Origin: Halococcus qingdaonensis
Lineage (GTDB): Archaea; Halobacteriota; Halobacteria; Halobacteriales; Halococcaceae
Assembly (NCBI RefSeq): GCF_024508235.1
Contig: NZ_CP101943.1
Span: forward strand, 248,001-312,000
Direction of reading: 5' to 3'
DNA: 64,000 nt
A model generated the notes under the pieces. It was not told the DNA's origin. It did no database searches and worked only from the letters and a program-made list of their open reading frames with translations. How positions within the stretch are numbered: the stretch's first letter is position 1; each line of letters starts with the position of its first letter. Below, in pieces: positions 10,754 through 19,784 of the stretch. The translations under genes were made by a program, and so were the position numbers.

Positions 10754-12393
10754 GGCTCGTCGACCCCCGTCTTTTCGTCCGCACGATCGCGGGCTTCGAG
10801 TTCCGGATCACGCTCGGCGGGTTCGCCGTGACCGCCACCGCCAGGCGTGCGGACGGTAACCGTGGTGCCGGCCGCCACCTCACGGGTCGTCTTCGCCGGG
10901 ACGGGCTCCCCGTCGATGCGGTTCTCGCCGGTCGCGCCGTCCTCGCCGCCGGCGATGCCACGGGGTGCGATGCGGCGTCGTTCGGTGAGTAGCGACACCG
11001 TCGCGCTGGTTTCGAGTCTGACAGAGCGCTCGATCCCCAGTCCGCCGCGATAGCGTCCCGCGCCGCCGCTGTTCGAGCGGAGCGCGTAGCGCTCGACGGT
11101 GAGCGGATAGGCCGCTTCGAGCGCCTCCACGGGCGTGTTCAGGGTGTTCGTCATGCCGACCTGGACGCCGTCCATCCCGTCCTTGTCGGGCCGGGCACCG
11201 AAACCGCCGCCGATCGTCTCGTAGTACGAGAACTCCTCGTTCCCGCCGTCGGTCCGCCCGCCGATCGTGAGGTTGTTCATCGTTCCCTGACCGCCTGCGG
11301 GCACCACCTCGGGTGCGGCGTCGGCGAGCGCGGCGAAGGTGACGTCGGTCACGCGCTGGCTCGTCTCGACGTTGCCGCCGACGACAGCCGCTGGCGGCTC
11401 GGGATTCAGTAGCGTTCCCTCGGGGACGGTGACGGTGATCGGTTCGTAACAGCCCTGGTTCGGCGGGATCTCGGGATCGGTCACACAGCGAAACACGAAG
11501 TAGACGGCGCTCTTGGCCACCGCGAGCGGCGCGTTCAGGTTGCCCGCGACCTGGTCGGCCGTGCCCGTGAAATCGACCTTCGCCTTGCCGCCGTCGAGCG
11601 TGACGTGCACCTCGACAGGGATCTCGGCGTCGGTCACGCCATCGCCTTCGAGGGCATCGCTCGCACTCCAGGTGCCGTCGGGCAGGGCGGCGAGTTCGCT
11701 CGTGATCCGCTCGCGCGAGTAGTCGATCACCGCATCGAACGCGGCGAGCAGTTGTTCGCGGCCGTGCTCGTCGAGCAGCGATCGCAGGCGCTCGCCGCCG
11801 CGCTCGTTGGCCGCGAGCTGGGCGCGCAGATCCGCCCAGCGCTCTCGGGCGTTGCGAACGTTCGCGAGGATCAGCTCGCGAACATCCGTGTCGATCTCGC
11901 CACCCTCGACGAGTCGCGTCGGCGGGAGGCGCAGCCCTTCCTGGTGGATCTCGCGCGCACCGGCCGGCATGCTCCCGGGCGTCATCCCGCCGACGTCGGC
12001 GTGGTGAGCGCGCGAGACGGCGTAGCCGACGATCTCGTCGTCGGCAGCGTCCTCCCCGAGAGTGATCGGCGAGACCATCGTGATGTCCGGGAGATGCGTT
12101 CCGCCGGCGAAGGGATCGTTGAGCACGAACACGTCGCCCGGACGTGGATCGTGGTCGAGAACCGCGGCGACCGCCTCGGGCATCGCACCGAGATGCACAG
12201 GAATGTGTTCGGCTTGGGCGACGAGCCGCCCGTCGGCGTCGAACAGCGCGGTCGAGCAGTCCCGACGTTCCTTGATGTTCGGCGAGTACGCGCTCGTGAT
12301 GAGCACTTCGCCCATCTCCTCGGCGATGCCTTCGAGCTGGTTCCGGATGATTTCGAGCGTGACCGCATCGAGTGCCGGCTCGTCACTGCTCAT
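10750..12393 (-). CDS. hyuB: Hydantoinase B / oxoprolinase beta-subunit family protein
   Basis: 547 residues of the HyuB/acetone carboxylase alpha family, partner of HyuA. Typical segments are visible: TLEIIRNQLEGIAEEMGEVL at the start, NDPFAGGTHLPD, FTGTADQVAGNLNAP and NSGGAGRYRGGLG. With HyuA it should perform ATP-dependent opening or carboxylation of a cyclic or ketone substrate in the cytoplasm. The start is set at ATG 12393, which overlaps the hyuA stop (ATGA), instead of an in-frame upstream codon inside hyuA. The stop overlaps the racemase-like gene. Confidence 0.85.
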   Translation of the reverse strand: MSSDEPALDAVTLEIIRNQLEGIAEEMGEVLITSAYSPNIKERRDCSTALFDADGRLVAQAEHIPVHLGAMPEAVAAVLDHDPRPGDVFVLNDPFAGGTHLPDITMVSPITLGEDAADDEIVGYAVSRAHHADVGGMTPGSMPAGAREIHQEGLRLPPTRLVEGGEIDTDVRELILANVRNARERWADLRAQLAANERGGERLRSLLDEHGREQLLAAFDAVIDYSRERITSELAALPDGTWSASDALEGDGVTDAEIPVEVHVTLDGGKAKVDFTGTADQVAGNLNAPLAVAKSAVYFVFRCVTDPEIPPNQGCYEPITVTVPEGTLLNPEPPAAVVGGNVETSQRVTDVTFAALADAAPEVVPAGGQGTMNNLTIGGRTDGGNEEFSYYETIGGGFGARPDKDGMDGVQVGMTNTLNTPVEALEAAYPLTVERYALRSNSGGAGRYRGGLGIERSVRLETSATVSLLTERRRIAPRGIAGGEDGATGENRIDGEPVPAKTTREVAAGTTVTVRTPGGGGHGEPAERDPELEARDRADEKTGVDEP

Positions 12394-14420
12394 CGACTCA
12401 CCTCCCGTTCGAGGACGAGCGTGCCGTCCGTACTGATCGTCCCGCTCCATAACGGTGGCACGACGACGGTGCTCTCGCCACCTTCAAGAATCACCGGGCC
12501 GGTCAGTTCGTGGTCGGTGGCGAGGGCTTCGCGAGCGTAGACCGGCGTCTCGTAGCGTTCATCACCGAAAATCACCGTTCGGCTGTCTTTTCGTGGTTCG
12601 CCGTCGCCGACGTACGTGGGTGTCGTCGGTTCGCGCTCGATGGTGGCCGTCGTCCGGAGCGTGACGAGTTCGACCGCATCGTCCATCCGATAGCCGTAGA
12701 CGGTCTCGTGGGCTTGCTGGAACCGTTCGGCGAGCCCGTCCGGATCGATCGGCTCCTCGACAGGGATCGTGAGTTCGAAACTCTGGCCGGCGTATCGACA
12801 GTCGGCCGCCCGCTTGATGCGGGCCGCGTCCGGATCCGACGAATCCGTGCTGACGCGTGCGGCGATCTCGTCGTAGGTGGTCTCGACGGCATCGGTATTG
12901 AGATCGGCGAGCGATGTCCGGTGAGTACGAACGGCGTCGTGTTTCTCGTCGGCCGCCAGGAGCCCGTAGGCCGACAGCACGCCACAGGCACGCGGGACGA
13001 CGACCCGTTCGATATCGAGGGCGTCGGTCAGCGCAGTCGCGTGCATCGGTCCCGCGCCGCCGAAGGCCACGAGGCCGAACCGGCGGGGGTCGTGACCACG
13101 CTCGACGGTAATCGAGCGGATCGCGCGGGTCATCGTCGCGTTCGCCACGCGGTAGACCCCACGGGCGGCTTCGACCGGCCCGTCGAGGTCGGCTTCGTCG
13201 GCGAGAGCGGCGAGCGCGTCGTGGGCCGCCTCCTCGTCGAGTTCGAGTTCGCCGCCGAGCGCGGAGCTCCCGCCGATATAGCCGAGGACGACGTTCGCGT
13301 CCGTGACCGTCGGCGTGGTGCCGCCGCGGCCGTAGCAGGCAGGCCCTGGATTCGCCCCCGCGCTTTCGGGGCCGACGCGCAGCGCGCCGCCCGTATCGAC
13401 CCACGCGACCGAACCGCCGCCAGCACCCACGGTCGTGAGATCGACCATCGGCACGCCGATCGGACGGCCATCGATCGTGGCGTCGGTCGTGCGTTCGACA
13501 TCGCCGTCGCGGACGAGGCTCACGTCCGAGGAGGTCCCGCCCATATCGAAGGTGATGAGCCCCTCCAGATCGTCGGCCTGGCCGGTAGCCGTCGTTTCGG
13601 CACCGACGACGCCCGCCGCCGGTCCTGACAGGACGGTGGTGATGGCGTTCTCGCGGACGGTCGTCGGGTCGGCGATGCCGCCGTTGGACTGCATTACGCG
13701 CGGTGCGGGAACGCCCAACTCCTCGGCACGGGTTTCGAGCCGACGGATGTAGCTGTCGATCGCCGGGGTGACGTACGCGTCGGCGACTGTCGTGGCGGTG
13801 CGTTCGTACTCGCGGAACTCCGCCAGTACCTCGTGGGAGACCGAGACGTGGGCGTCACACTCCTCGCGGAGGAGTTCGGCGACACGGCGCTCGTTGTCGG
13901 GATGGGCGTACGCGTGGAGCAGACAGACCGCGATGGATTCGACATCCTCGTCGAGTTCGGCAGCGAGTGCCCGCACCTCGTCCTCGTCGATCGGCGTCTC
14001 GATGCCGTCGACGGTCGCGCGTTCGGTGAGTTCGTACCGTCGCCGACGGGGGACCAGTGGCGTCGGCTTCTCGGCGTCGAGGTCGTACAGCGCGGGCCGG
14101 TCCTGGCGGCCGATCTCGAGGACGTCCCTGAATCCGGCGGTCGTGACCAGCGCCGTCGTCGCGCCAGCCTCTTCGAGGAGGGCGTTGACCGAGACGGTCA
14201 TCCCGTGGGCGAACGAGTCGATCTCTTCGGGGGCGACGGCGGCCTCGGCGCAGGCTTTCTCGATGCCCTCGATCACGCCCTCACTCTGGTCCGCGGTGCT
14301 CGGCACCTTCGCGGTCGTGAGGTCGTCGCCACCGAGGAGGACGACATCAGTGAACGTCCCGCCGACGTCGACACTGAGGCGAATGTCGTGAGCCTCGATG
14401 TCTGGATTCGCATCGCTCAT
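12390..14420 (-). CDS. hyuA: Hydantoinase A / oxoprolinase alpha-subunit family protein
   Basis: 676 residues of the HyuA family with an ASKHA-type ATP-binding fold. The first phosphate loop reads LSVDVGGTFTDVVLL (residues ~13-28), the central region has GLITFDMGGTSSDVSLV, and FGGAGPMHA lies near the middle. It hydrolyses ATP to drive the reaction of the HyuB subunit. Candidate substrates are N-methylhydantoin, 5-oxoproline, acetone or an acetophenone-type compound; sequence does not separate them. ATG 14420 gives MSDANPDIEAH and then the conserved start of the fold. It is first in a three-gene operon; 14421-14597 upstream holds its promoter region. Confidence 0.85.
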   Translation of the reverse strand: MSDANPDIEAHDIRLSVDVGGTFTDVVLLGGDDLTTAKVPSTADQSEGVIEGIEKACAEAAVAPEEIDSFAHGMTVSVNALLEEAGATTALVTTAGFRDVLEIGRQDRPALYDLDAEKPTPLVPRRRRYELTERATVDGIETPIDEDEVRALAAELDEDVESIAVCLLHAYAHPDNERRVAELLREECDAHVSVSHEVLAEFREYERTATTVADAYVTPAIDSYIRRLETRAEELGVPAPRVMQSNGGIADPTTVRENAITTVLSGPAAGVVGAETTATGQADDLEGLITFDMGGTSSDVSLVRDGDVERTTDATIDGRPIGVPMVDLTTVGAGGGSVAWVDTGGALRVGPESAGANPGPACYGRGGTTPTVTDANVVLGYIGGSSALGGELELDEEAAHDALAALADEADLDGPVEAARGVYRVANATMTRAIRSITVERGHDPRRFGLVAFGGAGPMHATALTDALDIERVVVPRACGVLSAYGLLAADEKHDAVRTHRTSLADLNTDAVETTYDEIAARVSTDSSDPDAARIKRAADCRYAGQSFELTIPVEEPIDPDGLAERFQQAHETVYGYRMDDAVELVTLRTTATIEREPTTPTYVGDGEPRKDSRTVIFGDERYETPVYAREALATDHELTGPVILEGGESTVVVPPLWSGTISTDGTLVLEREVSR

Positions 14421-14597
14421 CGATGGTCTCCAGCGTAGGGGAGTGGTTCCCGGCATCGACTACGACACTTGCGCGGTGAACGTTTGCGTGTCTTCTCGCT
14501 CATTATGGATTCCAAGAGCCACGCGAATCACACTCTTTCGCCGATGTGCGGACTCGATCGATCGGATCGATGGAGACCCATCGGAGTCCGTCGCCGT

Positions 14598-15125
14598 TCA
14601 ACGACCGGAACCGTTCGAGGATTCGTCCAGAACGGCTCTCCGCTCGCGCTCAGCACGGACGTCGTCGACCGATTCGTTAGCAACGAGGCGGTCGAGCTTT
14701 CGCTCGAACGCTGCCTCGTCGAGTTCGCCGGCGACGTACCGTCGCTTCAGGTCCGCGAGCGCGTCCTCGGTCGTCGGTTCGGGCGGCGAGACGAACTCGG
14801 AGATCCCCAATCCATCGATGGCGGGATAGCGTTGCTCGATCCGTTCGGCCGCGGTGCCGAACCGCTCGCTTCTCGGGATCGACAGCCGGCGCAGCGCGCT
14901 CCACGTCGCGACGGTCCCGGAGACGACGACGAGCACCAGCAGCAATGCCACGATCGGGAGATAGGGGACGGCGAGCTCCGTGAGCACGCTGGCGAGCGCT
15001 GTACCCGCCGCGAGTCCCGAGTAGGCGACCAACCCCGCGTAGCCGAGCACGACGGCCAACAGGACGCTAGAGACCAGCAACACGATCGACGAGATCGCGA
15101 GCGAGTGTCTGCGCAACCAGCCCAT
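14598..15125 (-). CDS. Two-helix membrane protein with C-terminal SHOCT-like domain
   Basis: 175 residues. Two hydrophobic segments (~8-45 and ~53-75) are followed by a cytoplasmic tail ending in a SHOCT-type motif, EDALADLKRRYVAGELDEAAFERKLDRL (two short helices separated by the GELD turn). SHOCT tails are common on small haloarchaeal membrane proteins and probably mediate oligomerisation. The biochemical role is unknown. It stands alone, downstream of the amidohydrolase on the same strand. Confidence 0.8.
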   Translation of the reverse strand: MGWLRRHSLAISSIVLLVSSVLLAVVLGYAGLVAYSGLAAGTALASVLTELAVPYLPIVALLLVLVVVSGTVATWSALRRLSIPRSERFGTAAERIEQRYPAIDGLGISEFVSPPEPTTEDALADLKRRYVAGELDEAAFERKLDRLVANESVDDVRAERERRAVLDESSNGSGR

Positions 15126-15169
15126 GCGAGCCGCTATGGCTGCCGATCACTTATCTTTATCAGCGGGAA

Positions 15170-15220
15170 TTCCGACCTGAAATCGGAAAGCGACGGCAGG
15201 CGTGAATCGCGTAACTGTGT
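15170..15220 (+). repeat. Solo left-end relic of a TnpB element, with hairpin
   Basis: GTGAATCGCGTAACTGTGT (15202-15220) equals the left-end core of the two plus-strand TnpB elements except for one deleted G. Just before it, TTCCGA-CCTGAAA-TCGGAA forms a perfect 6-bp hairpin (15170-15188). There is no tnpB frame nearby. The region lies between the amidohydrolase stop and the SHOCT gene start, so it may now also serve as a terminator or promoter region. Confidence 0.6.
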
Positions 15221-15230
15221 CGGTGGCCGC

Positions 15231-16385
15231 TCACCGAACGACAGTGCCATCCGCGACGACCGCCTGCGGGTCGCAGTATGCGCTTTCGTCCTCGCGAGGA
15301 TCGCTGTCGAGCACGACACAGTCGGCACGGGAGCCCGGTTCGAGCGTTCCGACGTCTTCGAGCCTGAGGAGGTCGGCGGCGTTCACCGTCGCCGCCGCGA
15401 AGGCCCGTTCGGGATCCAGTCCGTACTCGACCATCAGTTCGAGCTCGTGGGCGGCGTCGGCGTGATCGTTGAACGGCGTGCCGGCGTCGGTGCCCATCGC
15501 GATCGGGACGTCGTGGTCGAGCGCGTGCGTCCATGCGTCCTCGAAAGCGTCGGTCGCTTCCCGAGCCTTCGTGACCGCCCAGTCGGGGATTCCGGCGTCG
15601 GTGCCGTGATCGACGATCCCGTGGAGGGCCGAGGCCGTCGGCACCCAGTACGTTCCCGCGTCGGCCATCGCCGCCGCCGTCGCGTCGTCCATGAAGGTGC
15701 CGTGTTCGATGCTGTCGATGCCGGCGGCCGTCGCGTTGGCGATGCTCTCGGTGCTGTGACAGTGCGCCGCGGTCGGGCGGTCCTTCGCGTTCGCCGTGGC
15801 GACGAGCGTTTCGAGTTCGTCGGGCGACATCTCATGACCGCCGATGTCGGCACCCTCGGTGAGCACGCCACCGCTCGCCATCGTCTTGATCACCTCGGCC
15901 CCGTTCTTCAACTGCTCCCTGACTGCTTTTCGCACCTCGGCCGGCCCGTCGGCTTCCCGTCCGAACCAGTGGCCGTGACCGCCGGTGATGACGACTGGCG
16001 AACCGCAGGGGATCACGCGCGGGCCGTCGATGATCCCCTCGGCGATCGCATCGCGCGTGTCCGGCCCGAGAGTCCCCGGCGAGCCGAGATCGCGAACCGT
16101 CGTCACGCCCGCACGGACCGTCCGTTCGAGGTTCGCGGCGGCATGGTAGGCGAGCGTCGATGGTGATTGCCCAGTCAGCGACGCGGTATCGGCTCGGCCA
16201 TCCATCGAGACGTGGACGTGCGAGTCGATCAGCCCCGGGGCGATCACGCCGCCACCGCCGTCGATGACGTCGTCGGGGTCGTCCGGAGCTTTCCCGATGT
16301 GTTCGATCCGGCCGTTCTCGATCGTCAGTGGCCCCTCTCGGGCACCGGTCGCGTCGACGACGGTCGCGTTCTCGATGACGAGCAC
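15231..16385 (-). CDS. Amidohydrolase family (imidazolonepropionase/prolidase-like) enzyme
   Basis: 384 residues of the metal-dependent amidohydrolase superfamily. The first metal motif is GLIDSHVHVS (residues ~53-62). Later His ligands occur in AAHCHSTESI and SIEHGTF. The final Asp is in MGTDAGTPFNDH. The protein also has the terminal beta-sandwich seen in urease-like members (DVGTLEPGSRADCVVLD). It should hydrolyse a C-N bond in a small cyclic amide, peptide or similar compound in the cytoplasm. I prefer GTG 16385 (MLVIENATVVDATG); a TTG at 16403 is also in frame. It stands near the hyu operon but has its own promoter region (16386-16622, no gene seen). Confidence 0.85.
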   Translation of the reverse strand: MLVIENATVVDATGAREGPLTIENGRIEHIGKAPDDPDDVIDGGGGVIAPGLIDSHVHVSMDGRADTASLTGQSPSTLAYHAAANLERTVRAGVTTVRDLGSPGTLGPDTRDAIAEGIIDGPRVIPCGSPVVITGGHGHWFGREADGPAEVRKAVREQLKNGAEVIKTMASGGVLTEGADIGGHEMSPDELETLVATANAKDRPTAAHCHSTESIANATAAGIDSIEHGTFMDDATAAAMADAGTYWVPTASALHGIVDHGTDAGIPDWAVTKAREATDAFEDAWTHALDHDVPIAMGTDAGTPFNDHADAAHELELMVEYGLDPERAFAAATVNAADLLRLEDVGTLEPGSRADCVVLDSDPREDESAYCDPQAVVADGTVVR

Positions 16386-16622
16386 GGCGACGCTCGTAGC
16401 CAAGGCGGCAAAAAGGAGTGGGTCGCATACCAGGCGATCCGGACGGTCGGAAGTGGCGAACTACATGGCACACGAATCGGAAAGGACAACGCGCCGAACG
16501 GAGGTAATCCAAATATCGCTGTCGGACCGCTCTCGAACCGGAGTCCAGACGGATCGAGACGGGAGTTCGGAATAAACCGAATCGTCTCAACTTATTTCTG
16601 CATGGGATGACTAGACGAAGTC

Positions 16623-17141
16623 ATGAGCGACGAGCCGAATCGAAACTGGACCGAGAGTCTGTCGGCGGCCGAGCGTGTCGAGGCGGTTGCGCTCACGGTC
16701 GGTCAGCCCCGAACGGCCAACTGGATCGCCGGAGAGGCAGAGGTCGCCCACGAGACGGCAACGAAGTATCTCGAACGGCTCGTCGACGACGGAAAACTAC
16801 GCACGGACTCGCGAGGTCGGCAAACGACCTACGAGCCCGATCCGGTCGGTCAGTATCTCGTCGAGATGCGTGAGCTCTACGACTCACACTCACCCGACGA
16901 ACTTGCCGCCAGTCTCGAAGACATGAACGAGCAAATCGCCGGCTGGAAGGACAAATACGACGTCAAAACACCGAATCAGCTGCGAGCGAGTCTCGCGAGT
17001 GGAGACGACAGTAGGGACGGCGGCGAGCGTCGTCGTACCGCTCGTGAATGGGAACATCTCGCGGCGCGTCGTCGGCTCGTCGAGGACGCCCTTCGCCTTC
17101 ACGATCGGTTTCCCAGCGATCCGCGTTCGGCATCTGTATGA
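16623..17141 (+). CDS. Winged-helix domain protein, haloarchaeal type
   Basis: 172 residues. Residues ~20-75 form a winged HTH (VGQPRTANWIAGEAEVAHETATKYLERLVDDGKL). A charged helical region follows (~85-160). This arrangement is common in haloarchaea, where the gene typically precedes a short partner gene; here it overlaps a broken gene by four bases (ATGA). The arrangement suggests a regulator/partner or antitoxin-like pair, but that is inference from layout only. Confidence 0.75.
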   Translation: MSDEPNRNWTESLSAAERVEAVALTVGQPRTANWIAGEAEVAHETATKYLERLVDDGKLRTDSRGRQTTYEPDPVGQYLVEMRELYDSHSPDELAASLEDMNEQIAGWKDKYDVKTPNQLRASLASGDDSRDGGERRRTAREWEHLAARRRLVEDALRLHDRFPSDPRSASV

Positions 17142-17580
17142 ACGGGCCGGGAGCGGAAAATCCGGCGCTCTACCAAACGCTCAAAGACATCCTGAAACGG
17201 CAAGCGGAGATAACTGCCGTCCGGTTCGAACCGGACGCGATCCAAAAACGATATCTCGTCGCTACAATCGATCCACACCGTGTCGTTCCGCCGAGCGGTC
17301 CCGCATCGCCGACGATCGAAGTCCACTGGAAGCTCGTCCCACCACACGACGAGTTCAGGATCGACTACTCCGATCCGAACACGGAGTTTCATTGTGGCTG
17401 ACACCAAGACGAAGGCCACAGCAATCTCGGCACAGCACATTTTCAGTATCGAACGGCCGCGATGGACCACATCGGGAAGCCGTCGCGTTCGACGCGGAAT
17501 CGCCTCCAAGACTCCTCTGGGAGTATTGTGAGAGGCTCTTCGAGGAGGTGATTCCAGAACACACGGAAGTCCGCCGGTGA
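17138..17580 (+). pseudogene. Broken partner gene of the winged-helix protein
   Basis: The frame starts at ATG 17138 (MNGPGAENPALYQTLKDIL) and is open to ...NTEFHCG, where a TGA (17399-17401) sits at a position that reads as Trp in the remembered family pattern (HCGWH). Coding-like sequence then continues in frame (HQDEGHSNLGTAHFQYRTA). It shifts by one base near 17460 to end as EAVAFDAESPPRLLWEYCER...HTEVRR at 17580. So there are two lesions, one nonsense and one single-base deletion. The function of the intact gene is unknown. Confidence 0.7.
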
Positions 17581-17638
17581 TGGAGTTCGGTTCGAACGAA
17601 CGCGGTCGGTACTGCACGCCGGCCGACACCGACGATCC

Positions 17639-18094
17639 TCAGTAGGCGTCGATTTCGGCGATGGCCGCCGCCGCGATGCGGTCGGGGTCGTCGCCGGGGT
17701 AGGAGACGACGAACTCCCAGTCTGCGCCGGTCGAGAGGCTCCGTTCGGCGACCCAGCCCTGCGCCAGAACTGCCTCTCCCTCGCCGAGGAATTCCACCCT
17801 GAGCCGGACCTCCTCGAGTGGCTCTTCGGAAACGTTTCGCAGTCGTCCAGCGATGGCCGTCCCACCCTCGATGTCGACGGTCAGCGACGCGCCGAAGAGG
17901 GCGACGGTGCCGTTGGCGTACAGCGAGGCTTCCAGCCCGTTGTCGAGCGTTATCGTTCCGGAGCTGGGCGGCGTGGCGACCGCGCCGTAGGCGGGACCGT
18001 CGTCGAGACGGCCGTCGCCGAGGACGGCCCCCAGACCGGCGACCAGCAGTGCCCCGCCCCCAGCACCGACGGCGACGAACTCCCTGCGGTTCAT
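17639..18094 (-). CDS. Tat-exported protein with an FxLYD-like beta domain
   Basis: 151 residues. The N terminus MNRREFVAVGAGGGALLVAG is a twin-arginine signal (RREF) with a hydrophobic core. The mature part (~45-150) is a compact beta-rich domain resembling the FxLYD fold used in archaeal exported proteins (IAGRLRNVSEEPLEEVRLRVEF). It is probably anchored at or outside the membrane. The function is unknown. The start codon overlaps the stop of a decayed upstream frame (ATGA), so it was once the second gene of an operon. Confidence 0.7.
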   Translation of the reverse strand: MNRREFVAVGAGGGALLVAGLGAVLGDGRLDDGPAYGAVATPPSSGTITLDNGLEASLYANGTVALFGASLTVDIEGGTAIAGRLRNVSEEPLEEVRLRVEFLGEGEAVLAQGWVAERSLSTGADWEFVVSYPGDDPDRIAAAAIAEIDAY

Positions 18095-18324
18095 GGGCCG
18101 TCCAGACACTCCAGGAACGATAGCACTTCGAAACGTGGATGTGGGGGAACGGATTCGTCCGTAACCCACGCGTATCGATCGCGCTCAGAAATCGATTCCC
18201 GATCGATCGCGGGAAGGGCTTCGTGCAGTCGATACAGCCAAAACGAAATACAGACAAAAACGACGATTCCGGCACGAGCGTCGCGAACTCGTCCGATCGG
18301 GCCGGTCGGGCCGGTCGGCTGTTC
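18091..18324 (-). pseudogene. 3' remnant of an ORF cut next to TnpB copy 3
   Basis: The minus strand is open from just after a TGA (18325-18327) to a TGA at 18091-18093, which overlaps the next gene's ATG. Its translation includes a hydrophobic stretch (AGIVVFVCISFWLYRLHEAL) and ends ...FEVLSFLECLDGP. No start codon exists, and the right end of a TnpB element lies ~80 bases upstream. It looks like the surviving 3' part of a coupled gene. No family is recognised. Confidence 0.4.
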
Positions 18325-18425
18325 TCAGGCCACCGGTCGGTCGTCGACCGCGCTGTTGTCGCGCGTCGCGATCGGCTGGAGGTCGGCCCACGTCCGACCG
18401 ATGATGTGGTGAACGGACCCCGCGG

Positions 18426-19652
18426 TCAAGCCGCGGGGCTTCCCGCTTCGACGACGCGCTTTGCATCCACTCGAACGCGAGTGAACGCAGGGAGCGCAGT
18501 CTGCACGGGCGTTGATTCGGAGCATCCCGCCCCTATCTGTTCGAGACCTCTGTCAAGAATATTCTTCGCCGCGTTCAGGTCACGGTCTTCCTCGTGGCCG
18601 CAGGCCGGACACGAGTGTTCGCGCACCCACAGCGGCTTGTCGGTCTTCACGCCGCATCGGTTGCACTCCTTCGTCGTATTCCGAGGATCGACCGACACGA
18701 TGTGTGTTCCATGCAGATCGGCCTTGTATTCAAGGAGCGAGAGGAACTGCGACCATGCCGCGTCCTGTTTGTTCTTCGCCGACTGTGAAGTTTCGAGCAT
18801 CGGCTTCACATCGAGGTCTTCCACGCACACCACTTCGTACTCGGTCACGAGCCACGAGCTCAGCTTGTGCTGAAAGTCGAGGACTTTCCGTTTGATGTGG
18901 CGTCTCGCCGTCGCCACCGCCCGCCGCTGTTTCTCCCAGTTGGCCGACCCGTGTTCCTTTCGGTCGAGCGACCGCTGTTCGCGCGCATAGCGGTCGTATT
19001 CGTCGGAGAGGGCGAGCGGCTCGACCGAGCAGTCATCGGACGTATGGATGTACGAGAGGATGCCGAGATCCACGCCCACGCAGTCGTTACGGTCGATCTC
19101 CTTCGGGTCGGGCTTCTCGGGTTCGTCGGCCTCGATGACGAACGTGGCGAACCACTCGCCGGTGGTCTCCTTCTTGAGAGCGACCCGTTTGATATCATCC
19201 GTTTCCGGCAGGTTCCGATGGGTGCGAATGGGCATATCGCCGATCTTCGAGAGGTGAAGGGTTGCATATCCGTCCCGGCCCGTGTTGTGATCCACGTTGT
19301 AGCCCTCGGACTGATACGCAACCGAACGAAAGTCACCCGCGCCCTGCCACTTGAGCCGTCCGACCTTCCGCCCGTTCTGCCGATGTTCCTTGAGGACGGT
19401 CAGGTCGCGGTGGATCTGCGAGACGGTCTGTTGGGCGGCGTGCGCCGAAACTTCCGCGAAGGTCGGCCACTCGCGCTTCCAATCGGTGAGTTTCGAGTGC
19501 TGGTCGTAGGCACTCGGTCGGTCGTTCCACTCGGCGTGATAGTAGTCACGCACCGCGTGATTCCGTATCTGGCGGTGGATGTCGATGTGCCGCCACGCCT
19601 CGCTCTCCGTGGGATCGTCGGGATATGCACGGAAACGAAGCGTGAGGTCCAT
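18426..19652 (-). CDS. tnpB: TnpB RNA-guided nuclease homologue, copy 3
   Basis: 408 residues, TnpB/IS605 OrfB family. The RuvC-like motifs are CVGVDLGILSYIH (Asp), VVCVEDLDVKPM (Glu) and DRDLNAAKNIL (Asp), all intact. The zinc ribbon is CNRCG...CPACG. The C terminus extends into the right-end hairpin, where the guide-RNA scaffold would be encoded by analogy with studied systems. ATG 19652 lies three bases after the stop of the small RHH-like gene, so both are probably translated from one transcript. Confidence 0.9.
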   Translation of the reverse strand: MDLTLRFRAYPDDPTESEAWRHIDIHRQIRNHAVRDYYHAEWNDRPSAYDQHSKLTDWKREWPTFAEVSAHAAQQTVSQIHRDLTVLKEHRQNGRKVGRLKWQGAGDFRSVAYQSEGYNVDHNTGRDGYATLHLSKIGDMPIRTHRNLPETDDIKRVALKKETTGEWFATFVIEADEPEKPDPKEIDRNDCVGVDLGILSYIHTSDDCSVEPLALSDEYDRYAREQRSLDRKEHGSANWEKQRRAVATARRHIKRKVLDFQHKLSSWLVTEYEVVCVEDLDVKPMLETSQSAKNKQDAAWSQFLSLLEYKADLHGTHIVSVDPRNTTKECNRCGVKTDKPLWVREHSCPACGHEEDRDLNAAKNILDRGLEQIGAGCSESTPVQTALPAFTRVRVDAKRVVEAGSPAA

Positions 19653-19655
19653 CGA

Positions 19656-19784
19656 CTAGTCCAGGCCTTCACGGATGAGGTCGCCGTAGGCACGTGGCAT
19701 CCGAAGCCCGTGTTCCTCGGCGTACTCGGTCGCTCGCTCGATGTCTTCGTCGGTGAGGTCGACGCGAAGGTGTCGCTGTTCCAT
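19656..19784 (-). CDS. 42-residue ribbon-helix-helix-like protein carried by the TnpB element
   Basis: The frame encodes MEQRHLRVDLTDEDIERAT and ends ...PRAYGDLIREGLD. A short beta strand (HLRVDLT) followed by two helices is the layout of CopG/MetJ-type RHH dimers. It lies inside the element, between its left end and tnpB, with only three bases before tnpB. The other two TnpB copies in this window lack it. It may repress the tnpB promoter or bind the element's ends; that is inference. It is also similar in size to VapB-type antitoxins. Confidence 0.6.
   Translation of the reverse strand: MEQRHLRVDLTDEDIERATEYAEEHGLRMPRAYGDLIREGLD

Noticed and set aside
11605-13628. Long plus-strand ORFs opposite hyuA and hyuB
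   Set aside because: The hyu genes have clear family motifs and ATGA coupling; the opposite frames show only composition-driven openness.
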